From positions 1 through 64,000 of the forward strand of contig SUXC01000013.1 in assembly GCA_015061165.1 (NCBI GenBank): 64,000 bases of DNA. The letters run 5' to 3'. Of the stretch, positions 46,031-56,070 are shown in pieces (within the stretch, counting starts at the first letter, position 1; each line of letters opens with the position of its first letter). The notes under the pieces were generated by a model. That model worked only from the letters and a program-made list of their open reading frames with translations. It searched no databases and was not told where the DNA came from. The DNA comes from Bacteroidales bacterium. GTDB lineage: Bacteria; Bacteroidota; Bacteroidia; Bacteroidales; Paludibacteraceae. A program made the translations under genes and the position numbers.

Positions 46031-46062
46031 CAAAAAAATCGCCATTCGAGGCGATTTTTTTG
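46031..46062 (+). terminator. PUL terminator fused to the gldD -33 box
   Basis: 13-bp arms (CAAAAAAATCGCC with GGCGATTTTTTTG) and a 6-base loop. Its T-run plus G forms TTTG (46059-46062), the -33 box of the next promoter. Confidence 0.85.
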
Positions 46063-46082
46063 CATATATGAGAAAAAAGCAG

Positions 46083-46090
46083 TACCTTTG
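46083..46090 (+). promoter_or_regulatory. gldD promoter
   Basis: TACCTTTG, 20 bp after TTTG at 46059-46062; the spacer begins CATATATG. Confidence 0.85.
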
Positions 46091-46109
46091 CCTGCCAATA
46101 TGTTTTTTA

Positions 46110-46682
46110 ATGAAGTACTTCGCTTACATACTACTCTTTCTAATGAGCATAGGACTATCCGCTTGTCGTCAGCCTGCAATGCCCAAGCCATACGGATATT
46201 TCCGCATTGCTATACCTGATACTTCCTATTCTCATTATACGCCTAAAGGCTATCCCTATGCTTTCCGTCTCTCCAATAATGCAGAGGTGCAACCATTGAA
46301 CAAAGAGGGCGAGACATATTGGATAGATATTCATTATCCCACCCTCAATACCACTATTCATTGTAGTTACAAACCTATCCACAATAACCTGCGTACCCTT
46401 GCTCGCGATGCACAAGAGTTCCTCTTTAGTCATACTACGATTGCTTCCGCTATCCCCGAACAAGAGTTCGCTAATCCCGCAGAGAAAGTGTATGGAGTTT
46501 ATTTTGAGTTACATGGCAATACGGCTTCGCCCATACAGTTCATTCTCACCGATTCCACCGAACATTTCTTCCGTGGGTCTGTGTATTGCAACGATATACC
46601 TAATCAAGATTCATTAGCCCCTATATATGACTACATGCGCCACGATGTGCGCATGCTCATGGAATCCATGCAATGGCAGTAA
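46110..46682 (+). CDS. gldD: Gliding-motility-associated lipoprotein GldD
   Basis: 190 residues from the ATG giving MKYFAYILLFLM, because an upstream frame start at 46068 precedes the promoter. Lipobox GLSACRQP. The start of the mature part, PKPYGYFRIAIPD, then YPYAFRLSNNAEVQ, WIDIHYPTLNTTIHCSYKP and the end DYMRHDVRMLMESMQW, is characteristic of GldD. GldD is required for gliding and T9SS secretion in Flavobacterium and is kept in non-gliding T9SS species. The stop overlaps the next gene by 10 bp. Confidence 0.9.
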   Translation: MKYFAYILLFLMSIGLSACRQPAMPKPYGYFRIAIPDTSYSHYTPKGYPYAFRLSNNAEVQPLNKEGETYWIDIHYPTLNTTIHCSYKPIHNNLRTLARDAQEFLFSHTTIASAIPEQEFANPAEKVYGVYFELHGNTASPIQFILTDSTEHFFRGSVYCNDIPNQDSLAPIYDYMRHDVRMLMESMQWQ

Positions 46683-47401
46683 TTCAGCAAATACGCATAG
46701 CGCAATCCCAGTCGCGCAAACTGTTGGTTTGGCTCATTGACCCCGAGAAACAATCATCGGTGCATGCGCTCTATCCTTATCTCTCGCTGCCAGACCTTAT
46801 TTTTGTAGGAGGTAGTACGGGCAACCAATGTGAGGCTATTGTAACCGAACTCAAGCAACATACATCGCTTCCAATTGTACTTTTCCCAGGGAATATAGCC
46901 CAATTCACCGCAAAAGCAGATGCCCTGCTCTTCCTTTCAGTACTAACATCTCGCCTACCACAGTTACTCATCGAACCCCATATACAGATGGCAACCACCA
47001 TACTCCAATCGGGTATTGAGACCATCCCGATGGGCTATCTCCTCATTGATGGCGGGCGAAAAAGTAGCGTTGAAATCGCTACAAACACACAATCCTTACC
47101 GCAAACAGATATCGCTACTATTGTACAAACAGCGGTGGCAGGACAACTGCTCGGTAAGCAACTTATCTACCTTGAAGCAGGTAGCGGAGCTAAAATGCCC
47201 GTCTCTACTGACATTATCCGTGCAGTACGCAAACATCTGCAAATTCCTCTAATCGTAGGAGGTGGTATCTCTACTCCCGAAGCTATGATGCGTGCTTTCG
47301 ATGCAGGAGCAGATATAGTTGTTATAGGTAACCATTTCGAGCAACATCCCGAAGAAATAGAGGATTTTGTGCGAGTTAAACGTAGTAAATATGGAGAATG
47401 A
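46673..47401 (+). CDS. Geranylgeranylglyceryl-phosphate synthase family protein
   Basis: 242 residues. TIM-barrel prenyltransferase of the GGGPS/PcrB family: KLLVWLIDPEKQ, DLIFVGGSTGNQCE, PIVLFPGNIAQF, IPMGYLLIDGG, LIYLEAGSGAKMPV and IVGGGISTPEAMMRAFDAGA. It transfers an isoprenoid chain to glycerol-1-phosphate. Such genes are widespread in Bacteroidetes although the lipid product is less well known there. Overlaps gldD upstream and tadA downstream. Confidence 0.9.
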   Translation: MAVIQQIRIAQSQSRKLLVWLIDPEKQSSVHALYPYLSLPDLIFVGGSTGNQCEAIVTELKQHTSLPIVLFPGNIAQFTAKADALLFLSVLTSRLPQLLIEPHIQMATTILQSGIETIPMGYLLIDGGRKSSVEIATNTQSLPQTDIATIVQTAVAGQLLGKQLIYLEAGSGAKMPVSTDIIRAVRKHLQIPLIVGGGISTPEAMMRAFDAGADIVVIGNHFEQHPEEIEDFVRVKRSKYGE

Positions 47402-47831
47402 TACTCGTTATATGCAAATTGCCTTATCTGAAGCACACAAGGCATACGCTATGGGCGAAGTACCTGTAGGTTGCGTGATTGTGGCAGATGGACAGATAGT
47501 GGGTAGGGGACACAACCTTACCGAAACGCTTGCTGATGTTACTGCTCATGCCGAGATGCAAGCCATAACAGCAGCTGCGGGTAGCCTTGGGGGTAAATAT
47601 CTCTCGCAATGTACCCTATACGTGACGGTTGAGCCATGCGTCATGTGCGCAGGCGCAATAGGATGGGCGCAAATACGTCGTGTTGTATATGGTACAGCCG
47701 ATGAAAAGCGCGGATTCACCGTCTTTGCTCCTAATGCCCTACACCCAAAATGTACGGTTGCATCGGGAGTGTTAGAAGCCGAATGTCGTGAACTGATGCA
47801 ATCATTCTTCGCCCAAAAACGTACAAAATAA
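47391..47831 (+). CDS. tadA: tRNA-specific adenosine deaminase
   Basis: 146 residues from the ATG giving MENDTRYMQIALSEA, overlapping the previous stop by 11 bp. Zinc and catalytic motifs HAEMQAI and EPCVMCAGAIGWAQI (PCxxC). It makes inosine at the wobble position of tRNA-Arg(ACG). Family members in Bacteroidetes may also deaminate nucleosides. Confidence 0.93.
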   Translation: MENDTRYMQIALSEAHKAYAMGEVPVGCVIVADGQIVGRGHNLTETLADVTAHAEMQAITAAAGSLGGKYLSQCTLYVTVEPCVMCAGAIGWAQIRRVVYGTADEKRGFTVFAPNALHPKCTVASGVLEAECRELMQSFFAQKRTK

Positions 47832-47884
47832 CCATAGTATTACATAGTAACCAAAGTATAGTAAATAGTAAATTTGTAAATAAT

Positions 47885-49783
47885 ATGAAGTCATCTCTGA
47901 GAATATCCCTGCAAGTGTTGTCTTTTGCTTTATTGGCAGCGTTGTCTATCTATTTGGCTCCTAAGTACAGCAACCCATTCAAATACCACTTTGAGGTAGG
48001 ACAGCCTTGGGCGTATGGTTTAGTAACAGCGGAATCTAATTTTGCTATCTATAAAACGGATGCGCAGTTGCTTGAAGAGCAACAACAAGTTATGCGCGAC
48101 TATACCCCTTGCTATTTGGTAGATACCAATTCTCAGTACAACACACTTTATGTCATTTCTCTCGCAGAGATGGAACGCTTGCGAGCATTGGGCTGCTCCA
48201 AGGTGTCTGTATTGCACAATCGAGTGGCTACGCAGGTGCCCGTAGCGGATCTTTATACGCCAAAAACAGCATACGAATACACCCATAAGAATATCGTACC
48301 AAATCTGCAATATGATTCGATTACATCGGAAAACCTGCGCCAGAATCTCCTCTCCTCCATCTCTCTCACAGAGGGTATGGTGCAAATGGGAGAAAAGATT
48401 ATTGACACGGGCGAGATAGTTTCAGAACATACCTATCAGATTCTTGAATCGCTTCGTCGTACAATAGAGGAGCAAAATATTTCCCATCGCCAGTCTTTTA
48501 CATCTACAATCGGTGTGGGAATTTATATCGTGATTCTGATCTCTTTGTTTGGCTTATATTTATATACCTATCGACGCAAACTATTGGATAGCCTACGCCA
48601 TGTCCTTTTCTTTACTATCCTTATGGCCATGCTAATCTGTGCTGCTTTCTTAGTGCTACGTCATTTCTCAGCCAGCTATATATTCTTGATTCCATTCGCA
48701 TGGGTACCTATCATCACCCGCGTGTTCTATGATTCGCGTACTGCAATCTTTATTCATATCATCACAGTTTTTATTGTGTCTATCGCAGCACCTGCTCCCT
48801 ACGTGTTTATTTTGTTGCAGGTCATTACGGGTATCGTGGCTGTGATTAGTCTGCGTGATATGACGCAACGTGCCCAACTGGCACAAACTGCTCTATTTAC
48901 CTTCTTGATGTATAGTGTCGTTTATACTGCCTCTACGCTTTTGGTAACAGGTAGTATTGCGAATGTGGAATACAACTACTACATTTACTTTGCAGTCAAT
49001 GCTGTATTGGTAATTTGTGCATACGGACTCATCTTCCTCTTCGAGCGCACGTTTGGACTGGTGAGCAATATTACGCTTGTCGAACTTACCAATGTCAATT
49101 CCAACCTCATGCTGGAGTTCGCGGAGAAAGCACCAGGCACGTTCCAACACTCGCTGCAAGTCAGCAACCTCGCCACCGAAGCAGCCAAACGTATCGGAGC
49201 AAAGGTGTTGCTCGTGCGTACGGGTGCGCTTTATCATGATATAGGTAAGATGGCACACCCTGAGTTCTTTATTGAGAATCAAACGGGCAATAATCCCCTT
49301 CAGTCAATGCCATATGCCGAAGCAGCCAAAGTGATTATTGAGCATGTCTCAGACGGTGAGCGCATTGCACGCAAGCACCATTTGCCTGAAGTAATCATTC
49401 ACTTTATTAAGTCCCACCATGGCACTTCGGTAACACGCTATTTCTATAATTCGGCGGTCAATCAGGCAAAAGAGCAAGGCAAAACAGCACAAGCAGTGCG
49501 CAAAGAGGATTATGCTTATCCAGGTCCTAAACCCCATAGCAAGGAGGCTGCTATCCTCATGATGGCAGATGCCATAGAGGCGCGTTCGCGCACACTCAAC
49601 GAACTGACCGAACAGAGTATCTCTGCTATGGTTGACCAGATGATTGATGCGCAGGTAGCAGACGGACAGTTTGCGGAAACGAAATTGTCGTTCAAGGACT
49701 TAGAGGATATCCGAGGTATCTTCAAACAAAAACTCATCGAAATCAACCACCACCGTATCACATACCCCACCATTACCCAATAA
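47885..49783 (+). CDS. 7TM-HD domain phosphohydrolase (PgpH-like)
   Basis: 632 residues. An N-terminal membrane segment, an extracytoplasmic domain (LEEQQQVMRDYTPCYLVDTN), about seven membrane helices (residues ~210-390) and a cytosolic HD domain: FQHSLQVSNLATEAAKRIGA, GALYHDIGKMAHPEFF, IIHFIKSHHGTSVTRYFY. PgpH enzymes hydrolyse cyclic di-AMP. It follows tadA by 53 bp. Confidence 0.88.
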   Translation: MKSSLRISLQVLSFALLAALSIYLAPKYSNPFKYHFEVGQPWAYGLVTAESNFAIYKTDAQLLEEQQQVMRDYTPCYLVDTNSQYNTLYVISLAEMERLRALGCSKVSVLHNRVATQVPVADLYTPKTAYEYTHKNIVPNLQYDSITSENLRQNLLSSISLTEGMVQMGEKIIDTGEIVSEHTYQILESLRRTIEEQNISHRQSFTSTIGVGIYIVILISLFGLYLYTYRRKLLDSLRHVLFFTILMAMLICAAFLVLRHFSASYIFLIPFAWVPIITRVFYDSRTAIFIHIITVFIVSIAAPAPYVFILLQVITGIVAVISLRDMTQRAQLAQTALFTFLMYSVVYTASTLLVTGSIANVEYNYYIYFAVNAVLVICAYGLIFLFERTFGLVSNITLVELTNVNSNLMLEFAEKAPGTFQHSLQVSNLATEAAKRIGAKVLLVRTGALYHDIGKMAHPEFFIENQTGNNPLQSMPYAEAAKVIIEHVSDGERIARKHHLPEVIIHFIKSHHGTSVTRYFYNSAVNQAKEQGKTAQAVRKEDYAYPGPKPHSKEAAILMMADAIEARSRTLNELTEQSISAMVDQMIDAQVADGQFAETKLSFKDLEDIRGIFKQKLIEINHHRITYPTITQ

Positions 49784-49845
49784 CCCATATCCAATATCCA
49801 ATCGCCCATATCCAATATCCGATAGCCACCATCCAATATCCAATT
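49784..49845 (+). repeat. CCATATCCAATATCCAAT word repeat
   Basis: Degenerate 7-10 bp words (CCATATCCAATATCCAATCG and variants) fill the whole gap between the pgpH-like gene and dusB, up to the start codon. Confidence 0.85.
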
Positions 49846-50808
49846 ATGCCCCATCAATTATACCTCGCTCCCATGGAGGATGTCACCGATCCTGCCTTTC
49901 GCCTGCTCTGCAAGCGGTTTGGTGCAACGCGTGTCTATACCGAGTTTGTCAATGCCGATGCCCTCGTGCGCGATGTGGCATCTACCACACGCAAACTCCA
50001 GATCTCCGATGAGGAGCGTCCTGTGGCGATACAGATCTATGGTCGTGAGCCTGAGAGTATGGCAGATGCTGCACGCATCGTAGAGCAAGCAAAGCCTGAT
50101 TTTATCGATATAAATTTTGGTTGCCCTGTTAAGAAGGTGGCGGGCAAGGGGGCTGGCGCAGGACTGCTAAAGGATATTCCAAAAATGTTGGATATCACCC
50201 GTGCTGTGGTGAAAGCGGTCAATACACCTGTCACGGTCAAAACACGTTTGGGGTGGGATGACAACAATCGTATTATCACCGATATTGCCGAACCTTTGCA
50301 AGACTGTGGTATTACCGAACTCGCTATCCACGGCCGCACACGTTCGCAGATGTATCGCGGAGATGCCGACTGGTCGCTGATTCGCGAGGTGAAGAACAAC
50401 CCCCGCATCCATATCCCTATTATCGGTAATGGCGATGTCACTACGCCAGAACAGGCGAAGAAATGTTTCGATGAATTCGGCGTAGATGCTATCATGGTCG
50501 GACGGGCTACTTTCGGTTGTCCTTGGATTTTCGAGGATATGCAACACTACCTCGCAACGGGCGAACTACTTCCACCACGCAGCATGCAGTGGTGCGTGGA
50601 TATACTCAAGGAGCATGTCGAGCGTAGTATTGAGTGGATAGGCGATGAACGCAAAGGCATAGTACATAGCCGTCGCCATTTTGCTGCATCGCCCGCTTTC
50701 AAATGCTTGCGTGATTTCCGCCAAACACGTATTGCGCTTCTCCGTGCAGACACCAAAGCCGAAGTATTTCAGATAATGGATGAAATTGTCGAAAAGTGGG
50801 GGATATAA
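49846..50808 (+). CDS. dusB: tRNA-dihydrouridine synthase
   Basis: 320 residues. FMN-binding TIM barrel: YLAPMEDVTDPAFRLLCKRF, the catalytic Cys in INFGCPVKKVAGKGAGAGLL, VKTRLGWDDN, AIHGRTRSQMYRG, IPIIGNGDVTTPEQAKKC and IMVGRATFGCPWIF. It reduces uridines in the tRNA D-loop. Confidence 0.93.
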   Translation: MPHQLYLAPMEDVTDPAFRLLCKRFGATRVYTEFVNADALVRDVASTTRKLQISDEERPVAIQIYGREPESMADAARIVEQAKPDFIDINFGCPVKKVAGKGAGAGLLKDIPKMLDITRAVVKAVNTPVTVKTRLGWDDNNRIITDIAEPLQDCGITELAIHGRTRSQMYRGDADWSLIREVKNNPRIHIPIIGNGDVTTPEQAKKCFDEFGVDAIMVGRATFGCPWIFEDMQHYLATGELLPPRSMQWCVDILKEHVERSIEWIGDERKGIVHSRRHFAASPAFKCLRDFRQTRIALLRADTKAEVFQIMDEIVEKWGI

Positions 50809-50869
50809 TCATAAAGAATGGAGTAAATTATTAATTTTTGCGGCAAAAATCATAAAAACGCACTAAAAT

Positions 50870-50901
50870 TTTGTATATGTGCAAAAAAAATCGTACCTTT
50901 G
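50870..50901 (+). promoter_or_regulatory. Promoter of the wza/wzc pair
   Basis: TTTG (50870-50873), N20, TACCTTTG (50894-50901). Confidence 0.85.
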
Positions 50902-50929
50902 CAGGCTAATTTTAATTTTTATATAAAGA

Positions 50930-51736
50930 ATGATAAGAGCTATGTTTTTACGTAAGGAATTGCTACTGTTATTGTCAATTCTCATGTTGGGTTCGTGCGT
51001 GTCGCGCCAGCAATTGACATATTTCCGTTCGCTTTCAGAAAATGATGCTAAAACAATCAATGAGCAGTTGCCTGATCTGCCAGAACCTACTGTTAAGATA
51101 AATGATGCGTTGATTATCACAGTAACAGCTTTAGATCCAGAGGCAGTTCTGCCTTATAATCTGCCAAGTGTGTCCTATGCTACCCCTACTAGTAGTACAG
51201 AACCTACTGCTGCATCGTATCAATACTATACAGTGGATGCACAGGGTTGCATAGATTTCCCTGTTTTGGGAAAGCTGCGTGTGGAAGGGCTTACACAATC
51301 TGAGGTAATTAATTTGATTCAACAAAAACTTCAAGGGCAAATAGTAAATCCTATAGTTACCATGCGCTTTCTTGATGCTAAGGTAACAGTTTTAGGCGAA
51401 GTAAAATCGCCAGGCAACTATTCACTCAATAATGGACGAATGACCTTGCTCGAGGCATTAGGTGCTGCGGGTGATGTTACACAATATGGTAGAAGAGATA
51501 ATGTGTTGATAATTCGAGATGTTCGTGGGCAATTAGAGTTCGCACGATTAGATCTTAGTACAAATGACTTATTTACATCACCATATTTCTATCTTCAACA
51601 GAACGATGTGGTGGTGGTTGAGCCTAACCAAGCACGTACGACCAGCAACCAGTCTATTGGTCTTTGGCTGAGTATGGTGGGTACTGTTGCCAGCGCAGCA
51701 ACCGTAGTTGTTTCCGTGCTTTCGATTAGCAAGTAA
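50930..51736 (+). CDS. Polysaccharide export outer-membrane lipoprotein (Wza-like)
   Basis: 268 residues; the start may be 50930 or the ATG at 50942. Lipobox MLGSCVSRQQ. The Poly_export domain (INDALIITVTALDPEAVLPY) and SLBB-type domains (LGEVKSPGNYSLNNGRMTLL, EALGAAGDVTQYGRRDNVLI) match Wza. A hydrophobic segment near the C-terminus (LWLSMVGTVASAATVVVSVL) ends the protein. It would form the export pore for a surface polysaccharide. Confidence 0.9.
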   Translation: MIRAMFLRKELLLLLSILMLGSCVSRQQLTYFRSLSENDAKTINEQLPDLPEPTVKINDALIITVTALDPEAVLPYNLPSVSYATPTSSTEPTAASYQYYTVDAQGCIDFPVLGKLRVEGLTQSEVINLIQQKLQGQIVNPIVTMRFLDAKVTVLGEVKSPGNYSLNNGRMTLLEALGAAGDVTQYGRRDNVLIIRDVRGQLEFARLDLSTNDLFTSPYFYLQQNDVVVVEPNQARTTSNQSIGLWLSMVGTVASAATVVVSVLSISK

Positions 51737-51772
51737 ATATTAGTTACTCGATAAAGATTTTTGAATTAAGAT

Positions 51773-54073
51773 ATGGCACAACAAACTCAAGAAATTGATA
51801 TTCGCCTTTGGTGTAAACGTCTGCTGAAAAATTGGTATTGGTTTTTCATCAGTTGCTTCCTATTTGGTGTATGGGGAGTTTACAAATACTTTTCTACTAC
51901 ACCACAATATGCAGTTGATTCTCGCATCATGATTCGTTCTGGGGAATCTGAGCAGGGTATTCCTCAAATGGAGATGATGCAGATGATGGGATTAGGCGGT
52001 GGCAAGATGGTGGAAGATGAGATGGCAATATTGACCTCACGTGATATCTTGACACAGGTGGTTCAAGAGTTGGATTTGCAAAGCGAGTATCGTAAGAAAC
52101 GCTATTTACGTTGGGAGGGACAATATCCTTCTCGCGATTTGACTGTGGAGTATCCTACTACTTTCTTGGATACTACCAAGCGTTATGTCAAGATTCAGCT
52201 GCGTGCGCGCAAGAATGATTATGTGGTAAAAGTGAGATATGGTCGCTGGAAGTTTAGTCATCATACGGTAACGGATATTACCCAACCATTCCAAACATGT
52301 GCGGGACAAATACGTTTTACCATCCATCGCCCCATAGAAACGGGTAACAAGTATAAGATTTTGACTTTGCCAATGTTGCCCGCTGTGGACAGATTTGCAC
52401 AGACAATACAAGCGGATGTGTTGAAGAAAGAGTCCAATGTGATAGCCATCACTACGACTACCGATATGCCGCAACGTGCTATTGACTTTATGAAGAAGGA
52501 GATAGAGTTGTATAACCTCGATGCTGTGATTGACAAAAACTTAATGGCGAGTAATACTGCCACCTTTATTGAGGAACGCTTGCGCCTGATTGAGAATGAG
52601 CTTTCTGTGGCGGAAGCGGAAGTGGAGCAGTATAAAGAAGATTATGGTATCGTAGATTTGGCAAGCGAGGCGGGATTATACTTGCGTGAGAGTGCCGAAT
52701 ACAAAAAGCGTGTAGCTGAGATTGAAACCCAACTCAATTTGGTAAAATATGTTGCTGACTATGTGGCCGATGATACGAAGGCAGAAAACCTTATTCCTGC
52801 TAATCTTGGAATTGCAGACGGCTCTTTAGTCGCATTGATAACTGAGTACAATGGCATACTGCTCAATAAAATGCGTGTGCAGCGAACGGCTATGGACAAC
52901 AACCCCGTTGTTGGTCAGATGGAGAGACAATTGGCATTGATGCGCGAAAATATTGTTACGAGCATCGCCAGCGTTAGTAATAGTCTTAAGATTTCCAAGC
53001 AGGACCTCGAGAAACGCTATGGCAATGTAGAGTCACAACGAGGAGACATCCCAAGTCAAGAACGCAAGTATAGAGAAGTGGCTCGCAATAAGCAGTTGAA
53101 GGAGAGTTTGTATCTCTATTTGTACGAGAAACGCGAGGAGAACGCACTCACTTTGGCTTCAACAATTGTGCCTGCTAAGGTGATTGCTCAACCTCAGATG
53201 AATCCTACAGCTTCTGCTCCCCGCTTGAAGATAATCGGATTGATTTGCTTGATATTAGGCTGCGGTGTCCCATTTGCGGGTATCTATTTGTACTATATGT
53301 TCAATAATCGATTGGAAGATGATTCCAAGGAATTGGAGCGTAAGACAAAACTGCCATTTGGTGGCGCATTGGTACAAAATCACCATGGCGAGCACGTAGC
53401 GGTACGTGATGGTGTCAATTCTGTATCTGCCGAGCTCTTCCGTTCGTTGCGAACGAATATTGGATTTATGGTGCCTTCTGCTCAGAAGAATCCTGTGATT
53501 TTGGTTACTTCCAGTGTTAATAGCGAGGGTAAATCGTATGTGGCTACCAACTTAGCAATATCTTTGTCTCTCCTCAACAAAAAGGTGGCATTAGTCGGTC
53601 TGGATATTCGCAAACCCATGTTGGCACAGTACTTAGGATTATCCTCTGAAGGCTGTTTGACCAGTTATTTGTCGGATGATTCTTATTCTGTAGATGACCT
53701 TGTCTTGCATTCTGAATTTAGCAACATGGATATTCTGCCTGCGGGTATTATTCCTCCTAATCCAAACGAGTTGCTTCAAAGTCCACGCTTGGATCAGCTC
53801 TTTGCAGAGTTGCGCCAGCGCTATGATTATGTGATAATTGACTCTGCTCCTGTGGCGATGGTTAGTGATACTTTCCAACTCAGCCGAGTAGCAGATATGA
53901 CCGTCTATGTATGCCGTGCACGCTATACTACGTTTGATCTCATTGACTTCCTCAATCAGGTTCATGAGCAAAAGCGTTTGCCAAATATCGTGACGGTACT
54001 CAACGGCGTGAATGCTAAGAATATTGGTTATGGCTATGGCTATGGTTATGGAGTTACTACTTCTAAAAAATAA
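51773..54073 (+). CDS. Polysaccharide co-polymerase / tyrosine kinase (Wzc-like)
   Basis: 766 residues. Wzz domain with a first membrane helix (NWYWFFISCFLFGVWGVYKY), a long periplasmic coiled coil, a second helix (GLICLILGCGVPFAGIYLYY) and a C-terminal BY-kinase: Walker A TSSVNSEGKSYVA, A-prime VALVGLDIRKPML, Walker B DYVIIDSAPVAMV. The tail is a short Tyr/Gly cluster (GYGYGYGYGV), the expected autophosphorylation site. It works with the Wza-like partner; no glycosyltransferase or capsule genes adjoin them. Confidence 0.93.
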   Translation: MAQQTQEIDIRLWCKRLLKNWYWFFISCFLFGVWGVYKYFSTTPQYAVDSRIMIRSGESEQGIPQMEMMQMMGLGGGKMVEDEMAILTSRDILTQVVQELDLQSEYRKKRYLRWEGQYPSRDLTVEYPTTFLDTTKRYVKIQLRARKNDYVVKVRYGRWKFSHHTVTDITQPFQTCAGQIRFTIHRPIETGNKYKILTLPMLPAVDRFAQTIQADVLKKESNVIAITTTTDMPQRAIDFMKKEIELYNLDAVIDKNLMASNTATFIEERLRLIENELSVAEAEVEQYKEDYGIVDLASEAGLYLRESAEYKKRVAEIETQLNLVKYVADYVADDTKAENLIPANLGIADGSLVALITEYNGILLNKMRVQRTAMDNNPVVGQMERQLALMRENIVTSIASVSNSLKISKQDLEKRYGNVESQRGDIPSQERKYREVARNKQLKESLYLYLYEKREENALTLASTIVPAKVIAQPQMNPTASAPRLKIIGLICLILGCGVPFAGIYLYYMFNNRLEDDSKELERKTKLPFGGALVQNHHGEHVAVRDGVNSVSAELFRSLRTNIGFMVPSAQKNPVILVTSSVNSEGKSYVATNLAISLSLLNKKVALVGLDIRKPMLAQYLGLSSEGCLTSYLSDDSYSVDDLVLHSEFSNMDILPAGIIPPNPNELLQSPRLDQLFAELRQRYDYVIIDSAPVAMVSDTFQLSRVADMTVYVCRARYTTFDLIDFLNQVHEQKRLPNIVTVLNGVNAKNIGYGYGYGYGVTTSKK

Positions 54074-54116
54074 CCCCCTGCCTCTAACCTCTAACCTCTC
54101 AACTATCAACTAACCG

Positions 54117-56039
54117 ATGATCCTCTGTATAGCCGAAAAACCCTCTGTGGGTCGCGACATCGCCCGTGTTTTGGGCGCAACCACCTCGCGTGACGGCTAT
54201 ATGGAAGGCAATGGGTATTGTGTCTCCTGGACGTTTGGTCACCTCTGCGCATTGCTCGATCCTAACGAGTACAATGAGCAATGGAAGGGCTGGAATATGT
54301 CCTCTCTGCCTATGGTACCTGCTCGATTTGGTATCAAGGTAACGGATGACAAAGGCGCACAAAAGCAGTTCAACACCATCAAAACCCTCATCTCTCAAGC
54401 CGAAATGGTCATCAACTGTGGCGATGCGGGGCAAGAGGGAGAACTCATCCAGCGTTGGGTGTATCAGAAGGCAGGCTGCCGTGTCCCTGTCAAACGCCTC
54501 TGGATATCTTCGCTCACCGAAGATGCTATCCGCGAGGGCTTTCAGAAACTCAAAGACCAAAGCGAGTACCAACACCTCTACGAGGCAGGACTCATGCGTG
54601 CCATTGGCGACTGGCTGCTCGGTATGAATGCCACTCGCGCTTATACCCTGCGCTTTGCCAAGGGGGTGGGTAAGGACCGCCAAGTCCTCAGTATCGGTCG
54701 CGTGCAGACCCCAACCCTCGCACTCATTGTTAAACGCCAACACGAGATTGAGCACTTCGTTCCACGCACCTATTGGGAACTCAAAACCCTCTATCGCGAT
54801 ACACTTTTTTCTGCCCAACTGCCTGCCGAAGAAGATGAATATGCTATCACTTCGCTCGAACACGGGCAGAAACTCGTAGATAGTATCAAGGACCTTCCCC
54901 TCGAAATCACTTCGGTGGAGAAAAAGAAAGGCATGGAGTACGCTCCGCGCCTCTTCGACCTCACCTCCCTTCAGGTGGAGTGCAACAAACGCTATGGACT
55001 CACTGCCGATGATACGCTCAAGATTATCCAGAGCCTCTACGAGAAGCATGTTACTACCTACCCACGTGTGGACACCACTTTCCTCAGCGACGACATCTAC
55101 CCCAAAGTGCCTGCCACCTTGCGTGGCATTCAGGATTATTTTCCACAAGTAACACCCCTGCTTCCTCTCAAGGCAGATGGCGGCAAAGGGGCGGGTAGCC
55201 TGCCCAAATCTAAGAAGGTTTTTGATAATAGCAAGGTTACTGACCACCATGCTATCATTCCTACGGGGCAACGTCCCGACAACCTCACCGAACTTGAGCG
55301 TAAGGTCTATAACATGGTGGCACTTCGTTTCATCGCGGCTTTCTATCCGCCTTGCCAGGTAGCAACGACCACCGTCCTCGCGTGCGCAGGCGATATATCT
55401 TTTAAGGTAACAGGCCGCGAAATTCTGGTGCAAGGCTGGCGCGAGGTCTTTGCCAAAGAGAAAACCGATGACGAAGCTGAAGAACAAAAGACCCTCCCTT
55501 CCTTCCGCAAGGGCGAATCGGGTCCTCACCAACCGCAACTGCAAGAGAAAACAACTACTCCGCCCAAATACTACACCGAAGCCACTCTTCTCCGTGCTAT
55601 GGAAACGGCTGGCAAGACCGTCGAAGATGAAGAACTGCGCGACGCGATGAAGGAGAATGGCATTGGTCGCCCAAGTACGCGTGCAGCGATCATTGAGAAA
55701 CTTTTCCAACGCAAATACATTGTTCGCGACAAGAAGAACATTAAGGCTACCGAAGTGGGTATCAACCTCATACACACCATCATATCGCCGCTCCTCAAAT
55801 CTGCCGAACTCACGGGGCGTTGGGAACAAAAACTCCGTGCCATTGAGCGTGGCGACTATACGGCTCAACTCTTTTTGGACGAACTCAAACAAATGACCGC
55901 AGAGGTGGTGCGCGAGGTCAAAGCCGACAAATCGGGTATGCGTTGTCCCGTTTGTGGCAGAGGTACTATTATTCGTGGCAAAACGCGCTATGGCTGCTCG
56001 CGTTGGCGCGAAGGTTGCACCTACGCCGAATCCTTCTAA
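54117..56039 (+). CDS. topB: DNA topoisomerase III
   Basis: 640 residues. TOPRIM: MILCIAEKPSVGRDIA and NCGDAGQEGELIQRW. The active-site tyrosine is in HVTTYPRVDTTFLS. Further type IA blocks are RVQTPTLALIVKRQ, VTDHHAIIPTG and ENGIGRPSTRAAIIEKL. A zinc-ribbon end CPVCGRGTIIRGKTRYGC. Type IA enzyme that decatenates DNA. Preceded by a CCTCTAACCTCTAACCTCTC word repeat. Confidence 0.95.
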   Translation: MILCIAEKPSVGRDIARVLGATTSRDGYMEGNGYCVSWTFGHLCALLDPNEYNEQWKGWNMSSLPMVPARFGIKVTDDKGAQKQFNTIKTLISQAEMVINCGDAGQEGELIQRWVYQKAGCRVPVKRLWISSLTEDAIREGFQKLKDQSEYQHLYEAGLMRAIGDWLLGMNATRAYTLRFAKGVGKDRQVLSIGRVQTPTLALIVKRQHEIEHFVPRTYWELKTLYRDTLFSAQLPAEEDEYAITSLEHGQKLVDSIKDLPLEITSVEKKKGMEYAPRLFDLTSLQVECNKRYGLTADDTLKIIQSLYEKHVTTYPRVDTTFLSDDIYPKVPATLRGIQDYFPQVTPLLPLKADGGKGAGSLPKSKKVFDNSKVTDHHAIIPTGQRPDNLTELERKVYNMVALRFIAAFYPPCQVATTTVLACAGDISFKVTGREILVQGWREVFAKEKTDDEAEEQKTLPSFRKGESGPHQPQLQEKTTTPPKYYTEATLLRAMETAGKTVEDEELRDAMKENGIGRPSTRAAIIEKLFQRKYIVRDKKNIKATEVGINLIHTIISPLLKSAELTGRWEQKLRAIERGDYTAQLFLDELKQMTAEVVREVKADKSGMRCPVCGRGTIIRGKTRYGCSRWREGCTYAESF

Positions 56040-56070
56040 CCACTCTACACAACCCTACACAACACATATT

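Noticed and set aside
54099..55892. 597-codon open frame opposite topB
   Set aside because: It lies wholly antisense to a clearly conserved gene, has no signal, motif or ribosome site, and reflects codon bias of topB.
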